Source: an uncultured Verrucomicrobiales bacterium (GTDB lineage Bacteria; Verrucomicrobiota; Verrucomicrobiia; Verrucomicrobiales; DEV007). Taken from it: a DNA stretch of 64,000 nucleotides. Position 1 is the stretch's first letter, and every line of letters begins with the position of its first letter. This document shows positions 1 through 9,380 of this stretch, piece after piece. The notes under the pieces were generated by a model. The model made no database searches. It had not been told where the DNA came from and saw only the letters and a program-made list of their open reading frames with translations. The position numbers and the translations under genes are program-made. The DNA is taken from the NCBI GenBank assembly GCA_943789025.1, contig CALSSN010000018.1, positions 1-64,000 on the forward strand. Reading direction: 5' to 3'.

Positions 1-61
1 TACGACGCGAGTTGGGCTGGTCGTTTCCCGGTTAGCTCGATGGTGTCCTCTGCAGTTGATC

Positions 62-933
62 CTACTTCTTTCCGAATTTGTCGATGAAGTTTCGGAGGAA
101 GCCCGGAGCTTTCTTGGCTGGGGCTTCTCGGAGGGACTGGATTTCCGCTGTTTTTTCTCGGCGCCTCTCCCGTTCCGCAAGAATTTCGTAGGGATCGCGG
201 GCTGGCTGGAATTCATCGGGAAGCGTTCCGTTATAAAACTCGAGCCGGGCAGCCTTGAGTTGCTGCTCGTAGGCAGGCTGATTGCGAAGAGCGAGGTAGA
301 CCTGTCTGGCGAGCTCTTTCCCAGCCCGGGTGTCGCTGCCGAAGTGAACCCCTGCTTCTTCACGCCGAATAGCAATTTCGCTGGCACGCTGAAAATACTC
401 TCCTGTGTTGTCGGATCGACGGCAGAAAAGAGATACGCGAATCCGAATGCATGCGCCGCGTGTTCGCTCGGGTAGGATGAGTGCCCGGGATTTGGGATGC
501 ACGGCTTTAGAGTGGGGTCGAATGTAGACGGGCGGATCCGTTCGTAGCGTTTCTTGATGGCAAACGCGATCGGTTGGACTTCGTCTCTTACTAAATCGAG
601 CAGTCGCTTCATCTCCGGCGAGTTCTTGCTCAGGTCTCGGTAGGAAGTGCCGTTGAGGTTAAAGCCTGAAAGGGTTTGCTCGGCGACAATTTGAGCCACG
701 GTTTCAGGATCACGCTGGAGTTCCATTTTGTGAAGTTCTGCCAGGTCTTTGCTCGTTCTCTCTGAGCTGTCGGCAGGTGGCGGCGGAATGCTGATCTGTG
801 TCTGCCAATCGGTGAGAATCTTCGGAGCCCCAGTCGGTGCCGAGTCCTCTGCCTCGAGTCCGGCGGTCATTATGGTGAGAAAACCGAGGCCGATAAGAAG
901 CCCCGAGGGAATGCTGCGAGCGGGCGGTATCAT
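62..933 (-). CDS. PAP2-family (class A-like) acid phosphatase, frame broken
   Basis: Secreted phosphatase of the PAP2/vanadium haloperoxidase superfamily, expected to hydrolyse phosphomonoesters in the periplasm. The ATG at 933 opens with a hydrophobic signal segment (about residues 11–26, ending GLEA). All three PAP2 signature motifs are present: K-x6-RP (KKRYERIRP, around 555–530), PSEH in place of PSGH (around 480–469), and R-x5-H-x3-D (REEAGVHFGSD). The first two lie in one frame and the third in another. The frame changes near 405–415, within a GAGAG stretch. Removing two bases there gives a continuous protein of about 289 residues with DPTTQE running into YFQRASEIA; a one-base deletion in the sequence would also explain it. 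The stop is at 62–64. The gene stands alone, with a LysR gene upstream on the same strand. Whether the break is real or a consensus error cannot be told from the sequence. Confidence 0.75.
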
Positions 934-1030
934 GGGTGTGGTTGCGTGGGTAAGGTTCTTCGCGGGAAGCTCACGCTTCAAGAAAAATGGTTCAGGTTCC
1001 AACCAAGAGCGAGCCGCAAAGGGAACTGGA

Positions 1031-1921
1031 CTAATGGCGCGTTGATTCATCCTGCAGATGCTCGCTGAAGGCTTGCATGGCTTGAGTGTTGGTGGATCCG
1101 CGTCGCCGAATGATCGCGAGTGGACGCCAGAATCCTTCATTTTCGATGGTGGCCGCACAGATTGTCCCTGCTTTCACTTCATGCTGCACCGAACTTTCGG
1201 GCACGATCGACATTCCTTCGGTCACCTCGATGGCTCGCTTCGCGGTTTCGATGTTATCGAACTCAAGATGAGTTGTCACCTGAACTCCGGCGGATCGAAA
1301 TAGGCGATCGAGTGAGCGCCGGGTAGGTTGGTCAGGTTCGAAGGCGATGATTTCTCTGCCGTCGAGGTCAGTGATTTCGATCTGATCGCGGGCAGCCAGT
1401 TCATGTGCAGGCGAGCAGGCGAGGACGAGGCGTTCCGTGGAAAAGGTGTCAATGAGAAGGTCGTTACGCTTTGAAGGGTGAGCGACGAGGCCGAGATCGA
1501 CCCGGCCTTCCAGGACATCATTGTAAACTTCGTTCGAACGGTTGTAAGTGATCTTGAGGGCTACATCGGGGAATTTTTCGCGGAAATAAGTGAGGCGGGG
1601 CGGTAGGTCGTGGAAACCGATGCTGCCAATGGTGGAAACACGAACTTGACCTTCCACAACATCCTTCAAAACATTGATTTGATTGCCGATATTACGGTAG
1701 AGGCTTAGGATCTGGCGTGCCGCGTTATGAAAAATTTCACCCCCCGGGGTGACGGAGAAAGTTTTTTTTGAGCGCTCGAAAAAGCTGACACCGTAGCGCT
1801 GTTCCAGTTTCCGGATCTGTTGACTGACGGCACTCTGAGTAATTTTATTCCGTTGGGCTGCCTTGGAAAAACTGGTGGTTTCGACAAGGTCACAAAAAAC
1901 CTGGAGTATTTCAATTTGCAT
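1031..1921 (-). CDS. LysR-family transcriptional regulator
   Basis: A 296-residue LysR-type regulator. The N-terminal winged helix-turn-helix spans about residues 3–60, with the recognition region FSKAAQRNKITQSAVSQQI at 18–36 and the family-typical LEQRYGVSFFERS after it. A periplasmic-binding-protein-like effector domain follows (about 90–290). It resembles the CbbR/CysL/CysB type of LysR protein, but the effector cannot be inferred. It is divergent from yggS (start 1989) with a 67-bp gap, where LysR proteins usually bind and regulate themselves and often the neighbour. The sulfate assimilation genes lie 9.5 kb away, so a CysB-like role is only speculation. Confidence 0.9.
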   Translation of the reverse strand: MQIEILQVFCDLVETTSFSKAAQRNKITQSAVSQQIRKLEQRYGVSFFERSKKTFSVTPGGEIFHNAARQILSLYRNIGNQINVLKDVVEGQVRVSTIGSIGFHDLPPRLTYFREKFPDVALKITYNRSNEVYNDVLEGRVDLGLVAHPSKRNDLLIDTFSTERLVLACSPAHELAARDQIEITDLDGREIIAFEPDQPTRRSLDRLFRSAGVQVTTHLEFDNIETAKRAIEVTEGMSIVPESSVQHEVKAGTICAATIENEGFWRPLAIIRRRGSTNTQAMQAFSEHLQDESTRH

Positions 1922-1988
1922 ACGTGTTTGGGAGATGAAGGCTGGTGTGGTCTTCTTTTATTTGAAGAGAGGTCTGTAGCCTGAAGTT

Positions 1989-2684
1989 ATGATCAATGCA
2001 ATTGCCCAGAATCTAAAAATCACCAGGGAGCGCATCGTGGCTGCGGAAAAACGAGCAGCTCGCATGCCAGGATCAGTCGAGCTACTCGCGGTGTCAAAAA
2101 AATGGTCTGCTGAAGTGATTGCTGAAGCTGCTGCCGCCGGGCAGTTGGCCTTCGGTGAGAATCGGGTTCAGGAACTGGTGGCCAAGGTTCCTGTGCTGGC
2201 TCCAGATCTCAGGTGGCATCTCATCGGACACCTGCAGAAGAACAAGGTGAAAAAAGTGCTACCGCTTGTCGGTGACATTCATAGTATCGACTCTCTGAGT
2301 GTGTTGCGTGCGGTCGACCGCGAGGCAGGGAAGATCGGGGTCAGGCGGCGAATTTTCCTGCAGGTGAATATCGGCGAAGATCCCGCCAAGCACGGATTTC
2401 AAGCGGAGGAGCTTGCGGAAAACGGAGTGCTCGAGGCGTGTGATGGCCTGGAAAATCTTGATTTGGCAGGGTTGATGACGATCCCGCCGTTCTCGGAGAC
2501 AGCAGAAGGCGCGAGGCGCTACTTTGCTGCCCTCAGAGAACTTCGTGACAAGGTCACTGCAAGAACAGGAACTGCTTTGCCTGGCCTCTCGATGGGGATG
2601 AGCGGAGACTATGAAGTCGCGATTGAAGAGGGCGCGACGGTGGTCCGAGTGGGATCGAGTATTTTTGGGCAGAGGCCCCGTTGA
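1989..2684 (+). CDS. yggS: YggS-family PLP-binding protein (PLP homeostasis)
   Basis: A 231-residue single-domain PLP-binding protein of the YggS/PROSC (COG0325) family, which resembles the alanine racemase barrel but lacks the second domain and is involved in pyridoxal phosphate homeostasis. The PLP lysine is K37 in ELLAVSK. Family motifs seen: FGENRVQE, WHLIGHLQKNK, HSIDS, LAGLMTIPP, LSMGMSGDYEVAIEEGATVVRVGSSIFG near the C terminus. Length is typical (220–235). It is divergent from the LysR gene and convergent with the HNH gene. Confidence 0.93.
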   Translation: MINAIAQNLKITRERIVAAEKRAARMPGSVELLAVSKKWSAEVIAEAAAAGQLAFGENRVQELVAKVPVLAPDLRWHLIGHLQKNKVKKVLPLVGDIHSIDSLSVLRAVDREAGKIGVRRRIFLQVNIGEDPAKHGFQAEELAENGVLEACDGLENLDLAGLMTIPPFSETAEGARRYFAALRELRDKVTARTGTALPGLSMGMSGDYEVAIEEGATVVRVGSSIFGQRPR

Positions 2685-2713
2685 AAGCGCCTGATATGAA
2701 AAAACAGTAGCAC

Positions 2714-3028
2714 TCAGCTTCTGCTTTGCTTCTTCCTGAGGGAGCGATTCCGCACCTGCAGGTGCGGCGGGCGTCCGGTAATCCAGTGCAGGAAACGGGC
2801 GATTTCGGGGTGCCTGCGCAGAGTTTCAACGGTGTGGTGATCGCGGGCGAGATCAGCCTCTGTGAGAACTGCATGGATTTTCGAGTGGCAGGCAGCATGG
2901 AGGGTGACGCACGGGCCTTTTGCACCACCTTTCAGCCGTGGAATCAGGTGGTGCCGACTTTCAAGATCCGGTGGGATCGGCCTGTCGCATAGCGGGCAGA
3001 CTTTCCAGGTTGTCTCGGGCTTACTCAT
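2714..3028 (-). CDS. small HNH-type nuclease-like protein
   Basis: A 104-residue protein whose first 60 residues form an HNH/zinc module: C11-x2-C14, H26–H27 followed by LIPRLKGG, then H44, C47, H48 and H52 in the pattern LHAACHSKIH. This is the free-standing HNH type found in many bacterial genomes, usually of unknown target. The C-terminal part (about 65–104) is basic, ending in a run of R, K and S. It is convergent with yggS, 29 bp apart. No restriction partner, methylase or mobile element is adjacent. Whether it cuts DNA is unknown. Confidence 0.75.
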   Translation of the reverse strand: MSKPETTWKVCPLCDRPIPPDLESRHHLIPRLKGGAKGPCVTLHAACHSKIHAVLTEADLARDHHTVETLRRHPEIARFLHWITGRPPHLQVRNRSLRKKQSRS

Positions 3029-3445
3029 GAGATGGTAAAATAGCCGGTGTTTACCGCAGCCGGAGAAAATTTGTCGGCGCTGTCTTTAGCAGTTTGAAGG
3101 AAGGCCTGATCCATTGCTCAACCCGCCACTTGGAATGGAATAGGATGAAATGCAGCGTCGCTGCGCGCTGGGCTCACTGAAGAAGCCTTTCGGATTGCTG
3201 CCCGCATCCAGCTTGGCTTTGTTGCTCTTTGCTCGTTGCTCGTTGCTCGCTGGTCGCGGATGTTCATCCACTCCCGCCTCGCGCCGTGCCACACGGAATG
3301 TAGACAACAATGAAGGGCACCGCCATGAATCAGACCCTCCTTAACGTGGGCGGGAAAAAGTCGCCTTGCTGTTTTGGAGTCTTTTTTAGAAAATCATTTG
3401 CCTTGAGTGACAGATCGTGAAATTTGGGATATACGGTTTTTCTCC
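3029..3445. other. gene-poor interval of 417 bp
   Basis: Between the HNH gene and the DUF4177 gene no open frame with recognisable family sequence or good start context is seen. Frames of 64–74 codons exist on both strands around 3086–3344 but are low-complexity and unlike any family I know. The interval holds a heptamer tandem repeat (3222–3256) and probably the promoters of the two flanking divergent genes. Confidence 0.6.
3222..3256. repeat. tandem heptamer, about five copies of TTGCTCG
   Basis: Five adjacent 7-bp units: TTGCTCT, then three perfect TTGCTCG, then a degenerate CTGGTCG. Non-coding context. It resembles short intergenic tandem repeats with other unit sequences at 15204 and 23171 in this window. 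Confidence 0.8.
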
Positions 3446-3658
3446 ATGAAATGGGAATATAACAGTGTTCGAATCGGAGCCCAAGGCAGCAAGATCGACT
3501 GGACGATTTTTGACGACGTTTTGACAAGGCGTGGTGCTGACGGCTGGGAGCTTGTCTCTACGGAAACATTGCATGCTCAAGGAGCCACAAGCATCCTTTT
3601 GCTGTGTTTTAAGCGCCCGTTGGAAACGACGAGGCCGGCTGGCAGGGCATACCGGTAA
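3446..3658 (+). CDS. DUF4177 domain protein
   Basis: A 70-residue protein that begins MKWEYNSVRI and contains DGWELVST followed by a hydrophobic strand and a basic end. This is the usual shape of DUF4177: an N-terminal strand with W/Y-EY, a central LN..G..GWELV motif and a final strand ending in FKR. The ATG at 3446 is chosen because the family starts there; an upstream extension would add unrelated residues. Function unknown. It precedes fdhD by 92 bp on the same strand. Confidence 0.75.
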   Translation: MKWEYNSVRIGAQGSKIDWTIFDDVLTRRGADGWELVSTETLHAQGATSILLLCFKRPLETTRPAGRAYR

Positions 3659-3750
3659 AAAAGCCGTGCACGCGGCGGTGTCGCGTTGAATTTGCCGCCA
3701 GACGCCTGATGGATTTCCGCCTTGCATCTTTGTCGGTGCAGGAACCTCTT

Positions 3751-4581
3751 ATGGTCTCTATGGCAGAACGCGACAGCACCACCCGCCTGCGTCGGTACAA
3801 GAACGGCCGCCTTGGTCAAGAAACGAACGATCGACTCGCATGCGAAGAGCCCCTCGAGATCCGGGTCGAGGGGCGCACCGTGGCCATCACCATGCGCACG
3901 CCTGGTCACGACGAGGAGTTGGCGGCTGGCTTTCTTGTCAGCGAGGGGATCATCGACTCGTCTGAGGACCTCTTTGAGGTTTCGAACTGCCCAGCTACGG
4001 CCGAGGGGGGCAATGCGGTCGACGTCCTTCTTGCGGGGCAGCGTGTGGTGGACTTCGACCGCCTTACCCGCCACGTATTCACCTCTTCGAGTTGTGGGGT
4101 GTGCGGCAAGACGACTCTGGACTCGGTGTTGCGCGAGCTTCCCCCGATCCCTTCCGGTTGCAGTCTCGATCCTGAGCTCCTGCTGCTGCTTCCTGATCGT
4201 CTTCGCGAGGATCAGCAAACGTTCGGCAGAACCGGGGGACTCCACGCCTCGGGGATTTTCTCGGCCGATGGCGAACTCGTTGTGGCGCGTGAAGACGTGG
4301 GTCGCCACAACGCCCTCGACAAAGTTGTCGGCTACGGCCTTCTTCATCGGCTCTTACCTTTCTCCCAGCATATTCTTGTCGTCAGTGGACGGGTTTCTTT
4401 CGAGCTCATGCAGAAGGCTCTGGCAGCTGGCATCCCTGCCGTGGTAGCCATTTCAGCGCCCTCAAGTCTGGCCGTCGATCTTGCCCGTCGCTCCGGCCAG
4501 CTGCTCGCCGGTTTCGTCCGTGACGGTCGAATGAATATCTATGCGGGGGAGGAGAGGTTGAGGCCTGAGGAAAAAGCTTAA
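3751..4581 (+). CDS. fdhD: formate dehydrogenase accessory sulfurtransferase FdhD
   Basis: FdhD transfers sulfur from IscS to the molybdenum cofactor of formate dehydrogenases. It is 276 residues from the ATG at 3751, which has an AGGA about 8–11 bases upstream; an ATG at 3709 would add 14 residues. The sulfur-carrying motif C115-G-V-C118-G-K is present, in the context TSSSCGVCGK. Other family blocks are EEPLEIRV, TPGHDEELAAGFLVSEGI, RTGGLHASG, REDVGRHNALDKVVG and SGRVSFELMQKA. No formate dehydrogenase, molybdenum cofactor or iscS gene is in the window, so its client lies elsewhere. Confidence 0.93.
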   Translation: MVSMAERDSTTRLRRYKNGRLGQETNDRLACEEPLEIRVEGRTVAITMRTPGHDEELAAGFLVSEGIIDSSEDLFEVSNCPATAEGGNAVDVLLAGQRVVDFDRLTRHVFTSSSCGVCGKTTLDSVLRELPPIPSGCSLDPELLLLLPDRLREDQQTFGRTGGLHASGIFSADGELVVAREDVGRHNALDKVVGYGLLHRLLPFSQHILVVSGRVSFELMQKALAAGIPAVVAISAPSSLAVDLARRSGQLLAGFVRDGRMNIYAGEERLRPEEKA

Positions 4582-4719
4582 ATTAAACGGCGGATGGACC
4601 TGAGCACAAAGACCGGGCGTCCTGAAAGGTCTGGCTGAGGAATGGAGGCATCCCGAAGAAAGACCAGCGAAGAAATGAAAAAGCGACCTGGTCCGCACCA
4701 GGCCGCATAAATAAAAAAA

Positions 4720-4794
4720 TGGTACGCAGGGAGGGATTTGAACCCCCGACCAATTCGGTGTAAACGAACCGCTCTACCACTGAGCTACCTGCGC
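4720..4794 (-). tRNA. tRNA-Val (anticodon UAC)
   Basis: On the minus strand a full cloverleaf can be drawn: acceptor GCGCAGG with CCTGCGT (first pair G·U), D arm GCTC-AGTGGTAGA-GC, anticodon stem GTTCG/CGAAT with loop TTTACAC (anticodon TAC), T arm GGGGG-TTCAAAT-CCCTC. The CCA end is encoded at 4722–4720. A run of seven Ts follows immediately downstream, probably helping termination. It lies opposite to the flanking fdhD and argG. Confidence 0.95.
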
Positions 4795-4920
4795 AAGTGT
4801 GGAAGAGAATTATTGCAGTGATCGAAGAATCCGCAAGCGAGCCTTTGCGGATCTGGCTTGATCTCCTACGGGATATGGCCGATGAATTGCGCCCGCAAAT
4901 TTTCAGCGAAAGCATACGTG

Positions 4921-6216
4921 ATGGCCGATAAGAAAAAAATTGTAGTCGCTTACTCCGGAGGTCTTGACACCTCGGTTCTTCTCACCTGGCTCAAAGAGCA
5001 TTACAATGCCGAGGTTTATGCCTACTGCGCCGATGTCGGTCAGGCGGAAGAGCTTGATGGCCTCGAGGAAAAGGCTCTCGCCACGGGGGCCACCCATTGT
5101 CGGATCGGAGACCTCCGCGCCGAGTTCGCCGCCGATTACATTTTCCCCATGATGCGCGCCAACGCGATCTACGAAGGGCAGTATCTTTTAGGGACCAGTA
5201 TCGCCCGTCCCTGCATCAGTAAAGGGATGGTGGGTTACGCGCGCGAAGTCGGTGCCGACGCCATCGCCCATGGCGCGACGGGGAAGGGCAATGATCAGGT
5301 GCGCTTTGAGCTTTCGACCGCTTCGCTGGCTCCGGAGATGGAGGTGATTGCACCGTGGAGGATGCAGGTTTTTCGAGACCGGTTTCCCGGGCGCGCTGAG
5401 ATGATCGCCTATGCGGAGGAGCATGCGATTCCGGTGCAGGCGACCGCCAAGAAATCGTATTCGATGGACCGCAACCTCCTTCACATCAGCTTCGAAAGTG
5501 GGGTGCTGGAAGATCCATGGTACGATGCGACGACCGACGCCAGCAAAGACATGTATGTTCTCAGCGTATCACCTGAAGAAGCGCCGGATACGCCGGAGTA
5601 CCTGCAGCTTCTGTTTGAGAAAGGCGACTGCATCGGCCTGCAGCACGTGGAACTCGAAAAGATTCTCGATGCCCTCAAGGTGGTGTCTGGAGGCACTCAG
5701 AATGGTTACGCTCTCCTCGATCCCCTCGGAGTGATGCTGGTTCTCAACTTTCTCGCCGGCCGTCATGGTATCGGGAGGGTCGATCTTGTGGAGAACCGAT
5801 TTGTCGGCATGAAGAGCCGTGGCATTTACGAGACCCCGGGTGGGACGATTCTTCTCCACGCGCATCGGGATATGGAATCCCTGACGCTCGATCGTGAGGT
5901 GACGTCCCTGAAGGACAGTCTGGTTCCGAAATACGCTGAGCTCGTCTACAACGGTTTCTGGTTTGCCCCCGAGCGCGAGGTGCTGCAGACGCTGGTCGAC
6001 GCCTCTCAGGAGAAGGTTTCCGGGGAAGTGCGCTTGAAGCTCTATAAGGGACAGACGCTGGCTGCGGGAAGGCGTTCTCCCTTCAGCCTTTATAGCGAAG
6101 AGGTGGCGACCATGGAGGGTGGTGCTGAGGAGGCCTACAACCAGGATGATGCCACGGGCTTTATCCGGCTTAATGCTTTGCGACTGAAAACAGCTGCGCG
6201 CCGCGACTGCGAGTAG
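4921..6216 (+). CDS. argG: argininosuccinate synthase
   Basis: Joins citrulline and aspartate using ATP in arginine biosynthesis. It is 431 residues with the N-type ATP pyrophosphatase PP-loop S12-GGLDTS18 near the N terminus. Family blocks include [29 protein letters not shown] and APWR. The ATG at 4921 is chosen because [14 protein letters not shown] is the typical start; the frame extends 63 bases upstream without homologous sequence. Length fits the longer ArgG class. It is convergent with the TPR gene, leaving only 4 bp between the stops. argH is not in the window. Confidence 0.96.
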   Translation: MADKKKIVVAYSGGLDTSVLLTWLKEHYNAEVYAYCADVGQAEELDGLEEKALATGATHCRIGDLRAEFAADYIFPMMRANAIYEGQYLLGTSIARPCISKGMVGYAREVGADAIAHGATGKGNDQVRFELSTASLAPEMEVIAPWRMQVFRDRFPGRAEMIAYAEEHAIPVQATAKKSYSMDRNLLHISFESGVLEDPWYDATTDASKDMYVLSVSPEEAPDTPEYLQLLFEKGDCIGLQHVELEKILDALKVVSGGTQNGYALLDPLGVMLVLNFLAGRHGIGRVDLVENRFVGMKSRGIYETPGGTILLHAHRDMESLTLDREVTSLKDSLVPKYAELVYNGFWFAPEREVLQTLVDASQEKVSGEVRLKLYKGQTLAAGRRSPFSLYSEEVATMEGGAEEAYNQDDATGFIRLNALRLKTAARRDCE

Positions 6217-6220
6217 ACAG

Positions 6221-8086
6221 TCAGTTCAGAGGTGCCGGCGCATCTTCTTTGCTCGGAGCATTTTCTTTTGCTTCGAGTTCCTTGAGAAAGGCAAGAGCAG
6301 CCTGATTTTCTGGAGCCAGCTCTAGTGCCTTATGAAGGGTTTTGATCGCCTCCGTGTACTTTCCGAGTGCGGCCTTGGCTTTCGCGGTATGCTCAAGGAT
6401 AATCGCATCGGGTTCGATCGGCTCGACTCCGGCTTCCTGACACTCGATAAGAAGGAGCTCCCACGCTCTTTCGAGCTCTTGTTCGGCCTTTTCGAAATCT
6501 CCTTGGACGAGGTAGAACCAACCAAGACTATCGAGATAGGCTGCGGTGTCGGGGCTGAGCACATTTGCTTTTTTGATTAATTGTCCTGCCCGGTCGATGG
6601 AGAGATTGTTCTCCAGCCACATGTAGCCGAAGTAGTTGGAGATCCGGGCAGTTGTCGCGGAGTCGTCCTCAGCGACCAGTGAGAGAGCCTTGAGAAACTT
6701 GACCGCGGCTTCGTCGACGTTTTCTGATCTTTCGAGGGCGACTCCGAACTCGAAATAGAAGGTATCATTCAGGGACACCCGTGCGTCGTCTTGGCCCATG
6801 CTCTCGGCGGATTCGAAGTCGCTCAGTGCATCGGCGTAGTTTCCGAGGCGCCCTTTGGCCATGGCTCTGAGGTAATAAGCTTCTACCGCATGGGGAAACC
6901 GAGTCAGCGTCTGGTCGAGCGTTGCAACTGCCAGGTTGTGATCGTCCGCCGCCTGGTAGAGCCTGGCAAGCTGCAGATGGTCCTCAAGGCGCCCCGGCGC
7001 GAGTTCGACAAATTTTGCGAGGTGGAAGACAGTTTTCTGCGCGTCGTTTTTTTCGCGAGAGACCTCCGAGAGGGCCTTGTGGACAGCGGGATTGTCAGGG
7101 TCCTCCACAAGCAGCGATTCAAGGTCGGCCAGATACCCGTCTTCCTCGCCGAGTGTGTTGCGAATGTCGGCAAGCCTGAGGCGTTGTTTCACCAGTTCGG
7201 GTCGAGAGGAAGTGATCGTTGTGTAGATTTCCAGAGCCCGTTCGTACTGCCCGCTGTGCACGAAATATTCCCCAACTGAAATGAGAACCGCTGTTTCACC
7301 ACCAGCCAGGTCGAGAGCGTCTTCGTAGAATGAGTTAAGATGTTGCAGGTTTTCTTCACGCGTGGCGGACTGGTTTACAGGCCAGATTTTTTGTGCCTCT
7401 TGAGCGATTGCAAGCATCCGGCGGGCAGCCTTTCCTGCGTGCGCCGATGCGCGTGCCGTGGTGTCGAGAAAGTCCCGAGCGGCACTCAGGTCGCCACGAC
7501 TCCGGAGAATTGCCACAACCTGGCTGACGGCTTCGGTACTGGCGGGAAACTTCTGCACAGCTTCGTGGGCGACGGCGAGCGCACGATGCTCAAGTGCTTT
7601 GTCTCCACGTCCGAAAATCGCGCAGAACCGAGCGAGGGTGAGCAAGGCCTCGGGCGCGTCAGGAAGCGCTTCAACGGTTTTTTCGAGGATGCCGAGGGCG
7701 CGTTCTTTGTCGCCATTTCCGATCAGCAGCATGGCTGCCCGCTCAGCTACCTCGACAGTGAAGTCCTCAGCTTCGAGGATTTCGAGGTAGCCTGCGAGGG
7801 CACCAGCGCGATCGCCTTTTTCTTCGAGTGCGCGAGCGTTCTCGTAGAGCGTCAGAAAAGCACGTTTTCCCCCCCGCTTCAGATCCTCAGGGGCCTTAGC
7901 AAAGCGCAAGCGCTCGAGGTTGTCTGAGGGCTGTGCGGGAGCCGAATCCTGCTTTCCCTTCTCCTGCTTTCCCTTTGGGTGTGCAGTTTCTGCTCCACGC
8001 CCCGAGGGGGACGTGATCACCAGAAGACCACAAAGCAACCAAGCGAGCTTCCACAAGACGGGAAAGCCTGCTGGTCTTCTTGGCAT
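6221..8086 (-). CDS. exported tetratricopeptide repeat protein
   Basis: A 621-residue protein with an N-terminal signal sequence (basic MPRRP, hydrophobic stretch about residues 10–25, then an Ala/Gly end). A Lys/Gln-rich linker and then an almost continuous series of TPR helices follow, from about residue 75 to 610, with typical W/L-G-Y-A-F-A-P spacing (for example DRAGALAGYLEILEAE, EAYYLRAMAKGRLGNYADALSDFESA, YTEAIKTLHKALELAPENQAAL). No catalytic domain is seen. Probably a periplasmic or lipoprotein-like scaffold; the partner is unknown. It is last in a minus-strand group behind hisG and the 34-residue gene (18-bp gap). Confidence 0.85.
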   Translation of the reverse strand: MPRRPAGFPVLWKLAWLLCGLLVITSPSGRGAETAHPKGKQEKGKQDSAPAQPSDNLERLRFAKAPEDLKRGGKRAFLTLYENARALEEKGDRAGALAGYLEILEAEDFTVEVAERAAMLLIGNGDKERALGILEKTVEALPDAPEALLTLARFCAIFGRGDKALEHRALAVAHEAVQKFPASTEAVSQVVAILRSRGDLSAARDFLDTTARASAHAGKAARRMLAIAQEAQKIWPVNQSATREENLQHLNSFYEDALDLAGGETAVLISVGEYFVHSGQYERALEIYTTITSSRPELVKQRLRLADIRNTLGEEDGYLADLESLLVEDPDNPAVHKALSEVSREKNDAQKTVFHLAKFVELAPGRLEDHLQLARLYQAADDHNLAVATLDQTLTRFPHAVEAYYLRAMAKGRLGNYADALSDFESAESMGQDDARVSLNDTFYFEFGVALERSENVDEAAVKFLKALSLVAEDDSATTARISNYFGYMWLENNLSIDRAGQLIKKANVLSPDTAAYLDSLGWFYLVQGDFEKAEQELERAWELLLIECQEAGVEPIEPDAIILEHTAKAKAALGKYTEAIKTLHKALELAPENQAALAFLKELEAKENAPSKEDAPAPLN

Positions 8087-8104
8087 AGGAACGCTGCTAC
8101 AGCC

Positions 8105-8209
8105 TCAGGACTTGTAGCGGAGACGCTTTTTGTGGCGGTTTTGCTTTAAGCGCTTCCGCCGCTTGTGGTTGTTGATTTTGGACTTTCGTCGCTTTTTTAG
8201 AGAACCCAT
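8105..8209 (-). CDS. 34-residue COX24/AURKAIP1-type basic protein
   Basis: A very short gene read from the ATG at 8209 to TGA at 8105. The product is 34 residues, about half of them Lys or Arg, beginning MGSLKKRRKSKINNHKRRKR and ending RYKS. This matches the tiny bacterial family annotated as AURKAIP1/COX24 domain proteins, related to the C-terminal end of mitochondrial ribosomal protein mS38. That suggests a ribosome-associated role, which is inference from the family. No clear Shine-Dalgarno is seen. It sits 31 bp after hisG and 18 bp before the TPR gene, same strand. Confidence 0.78.
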   Translation of the reverse strand: MGSLKKRRKSKINNHKRRKRLKQNRHKKRLRYKS

Positions 8210-8240
8210 GTCGGTAGTAAAGTCAGGGATGTTTGGAGAA

Positions 8241-9125
8241 TCAGGCGACCACCTTGTTCAGGGGGTATTCGATGATGCCTTCGGCACCAAGATTTTTCAG
8301 TTCAGGAATGAGGTCGCGAACAACTTTTTCCGCCGCCACAATCTCAACGGCTACCCACCCTTCGTGGACGAGTTTCGAGATGGTCGGGAGCCGGAGAGAA
8401 GGTAGGCACTCGAGTACGGTTTGTAAATTTTTTTCCTCAACGTTCAGCTTCAGGCCGACCTGGTCGCGTGCGGCGAGTGCGCCTGTGAGCAGAAGTTTTA
8501 GACGCTCGGCTTTCTGGCGTTTCCACGGATTCTGGGCGGCCGCCTTATTCATGATGAACTGGGGGTAGGATTCCATGATCGTGTCGAGTATGCGGAGCTT
8601 GTTCGCCCGCAGTGAGCTTCCTGTCTCGGTGATATCGACAATGGCATCGACCAGTTCGGGAACTTTCACCTCGGTGGCACCCCAGCTGAATTCGACCTCT
8701 GCCTCGACCCCTTTGGATTCAAGAAATTTTTTTGTCAGTCCGATGGCTTCGGTCGCGATGCGCTTGCCTTTGAGGTCAGCGATGGTCTGATAGGGAGAGT
8801 CTTCCGGGACGACCACAACCCAGCGAGTGGGCTTGCTGGTGGCGCGGCTGTAGGGGAGATCGCAGAGCACCTCGACGTCTGCTGCGTTTTCAACGACCCA
8901 GTCCTTTCCTGTGATCCCACAGTCGAGGAAACCATGATCGACATAGCGCCCAATTTCCTGGGCTCTGATGATGCGGCCTTCGAGTTCAGGATCGTCGATC
9001 GATGGTCGGTACGAACGGGAGCTGACGTAGACGTTGAATCCCGCTTTCTCGAATAAATCGAGAGTCGGCTCTTGGAGGCTCCCTTTGGGGAGGCCTATTT
9101 TGAGACTGTTTGAGGGATCAGACAT
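8241..9125 (-). CDS. hisG: ATP phosphoribosyltransferase, long form
   Basis: First step of histidine biosynthesis: condenses ATP and PRPP. It is 294 residues from the ATG at 9125 ([17 protein letters not shown]); the frame extends 19 codons further upstream but that part is not family-like. N-terminal GLPKGSL (residues 11–17), the PRPP loop region [14 protein letters not shown], and a C-terminal ACT-like regulatory domain of about 80 residues (about 215–294) identify the long HisG type, which works without HisZ and is feedback-inhibited by histidine in characterised members. No other his gene is near. Confidence 0.95.
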   Translation of the reverse strand: MSDPSNSLKIGLPKGSLQEPTLDLFEKAGFNVYVSSRSYRPSIDDPELEGRIIRAQEIGRYVDHGFLDCGITGKDWVVENAADVEVLCDLPYSRATSKPTRWVVVVPEDSPYQTIADLKGKRIATEAIGLTKKFLESKGVEAEVEFSWGATEVKVPELVDAIVDITETGSSLRANKLRILDTIMESYPQFIMNKAAAQNPWKRQKAERLKLLLTGALAARDQVGLKLNVEEKNLQTVLECLPSLRLPTISKLVHEGWVAVEIVAAEKVVRDLIPELKNLGAEGIIEYPLNKVVA

Positions 9126-9380
9126 GGTCGTTCTGTGGTGGCGGGGGCGGAGTTGATAGCCCTCCAGTGGCAAGGTTGCCACTAAAATTTTTCATCGAGC
9201 TAACGGAAGGAAAACGAGTGAGGGCTATTCGTGCTTGAAAGGGGTGCGCAAATTACTAATGGTTGCGCCGCAGGCGTCGTTTGAAATTTTGATCTCAGGG
9301 CGGTGCCGAACGAACATATCCCGGGTAGCTCAGATTCTTTGCCATATCCTTCCCAATCCTCATTACCTTGCTTTACAATT

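Noticed and set aside
3086-3344. Small frames around the heptamer repeat as genes
   Set aside because: They depend on the repeat for their length, have no family likeness and occur on both strands.
3577-4347. 256-codon open frame opposite fdhD
   Set aside because: Overlaps the motif-bearing fdhD frame completely; its translation shows no recognisable domain.
4687-4702. 6-bp hairpin CCTGGT/ACCAGG between fdhD and tRNA-Val as a terminator
   Set aside because: There is no T-run after it in either direction of use; only the T-run next to the tRNA end looks relevant.
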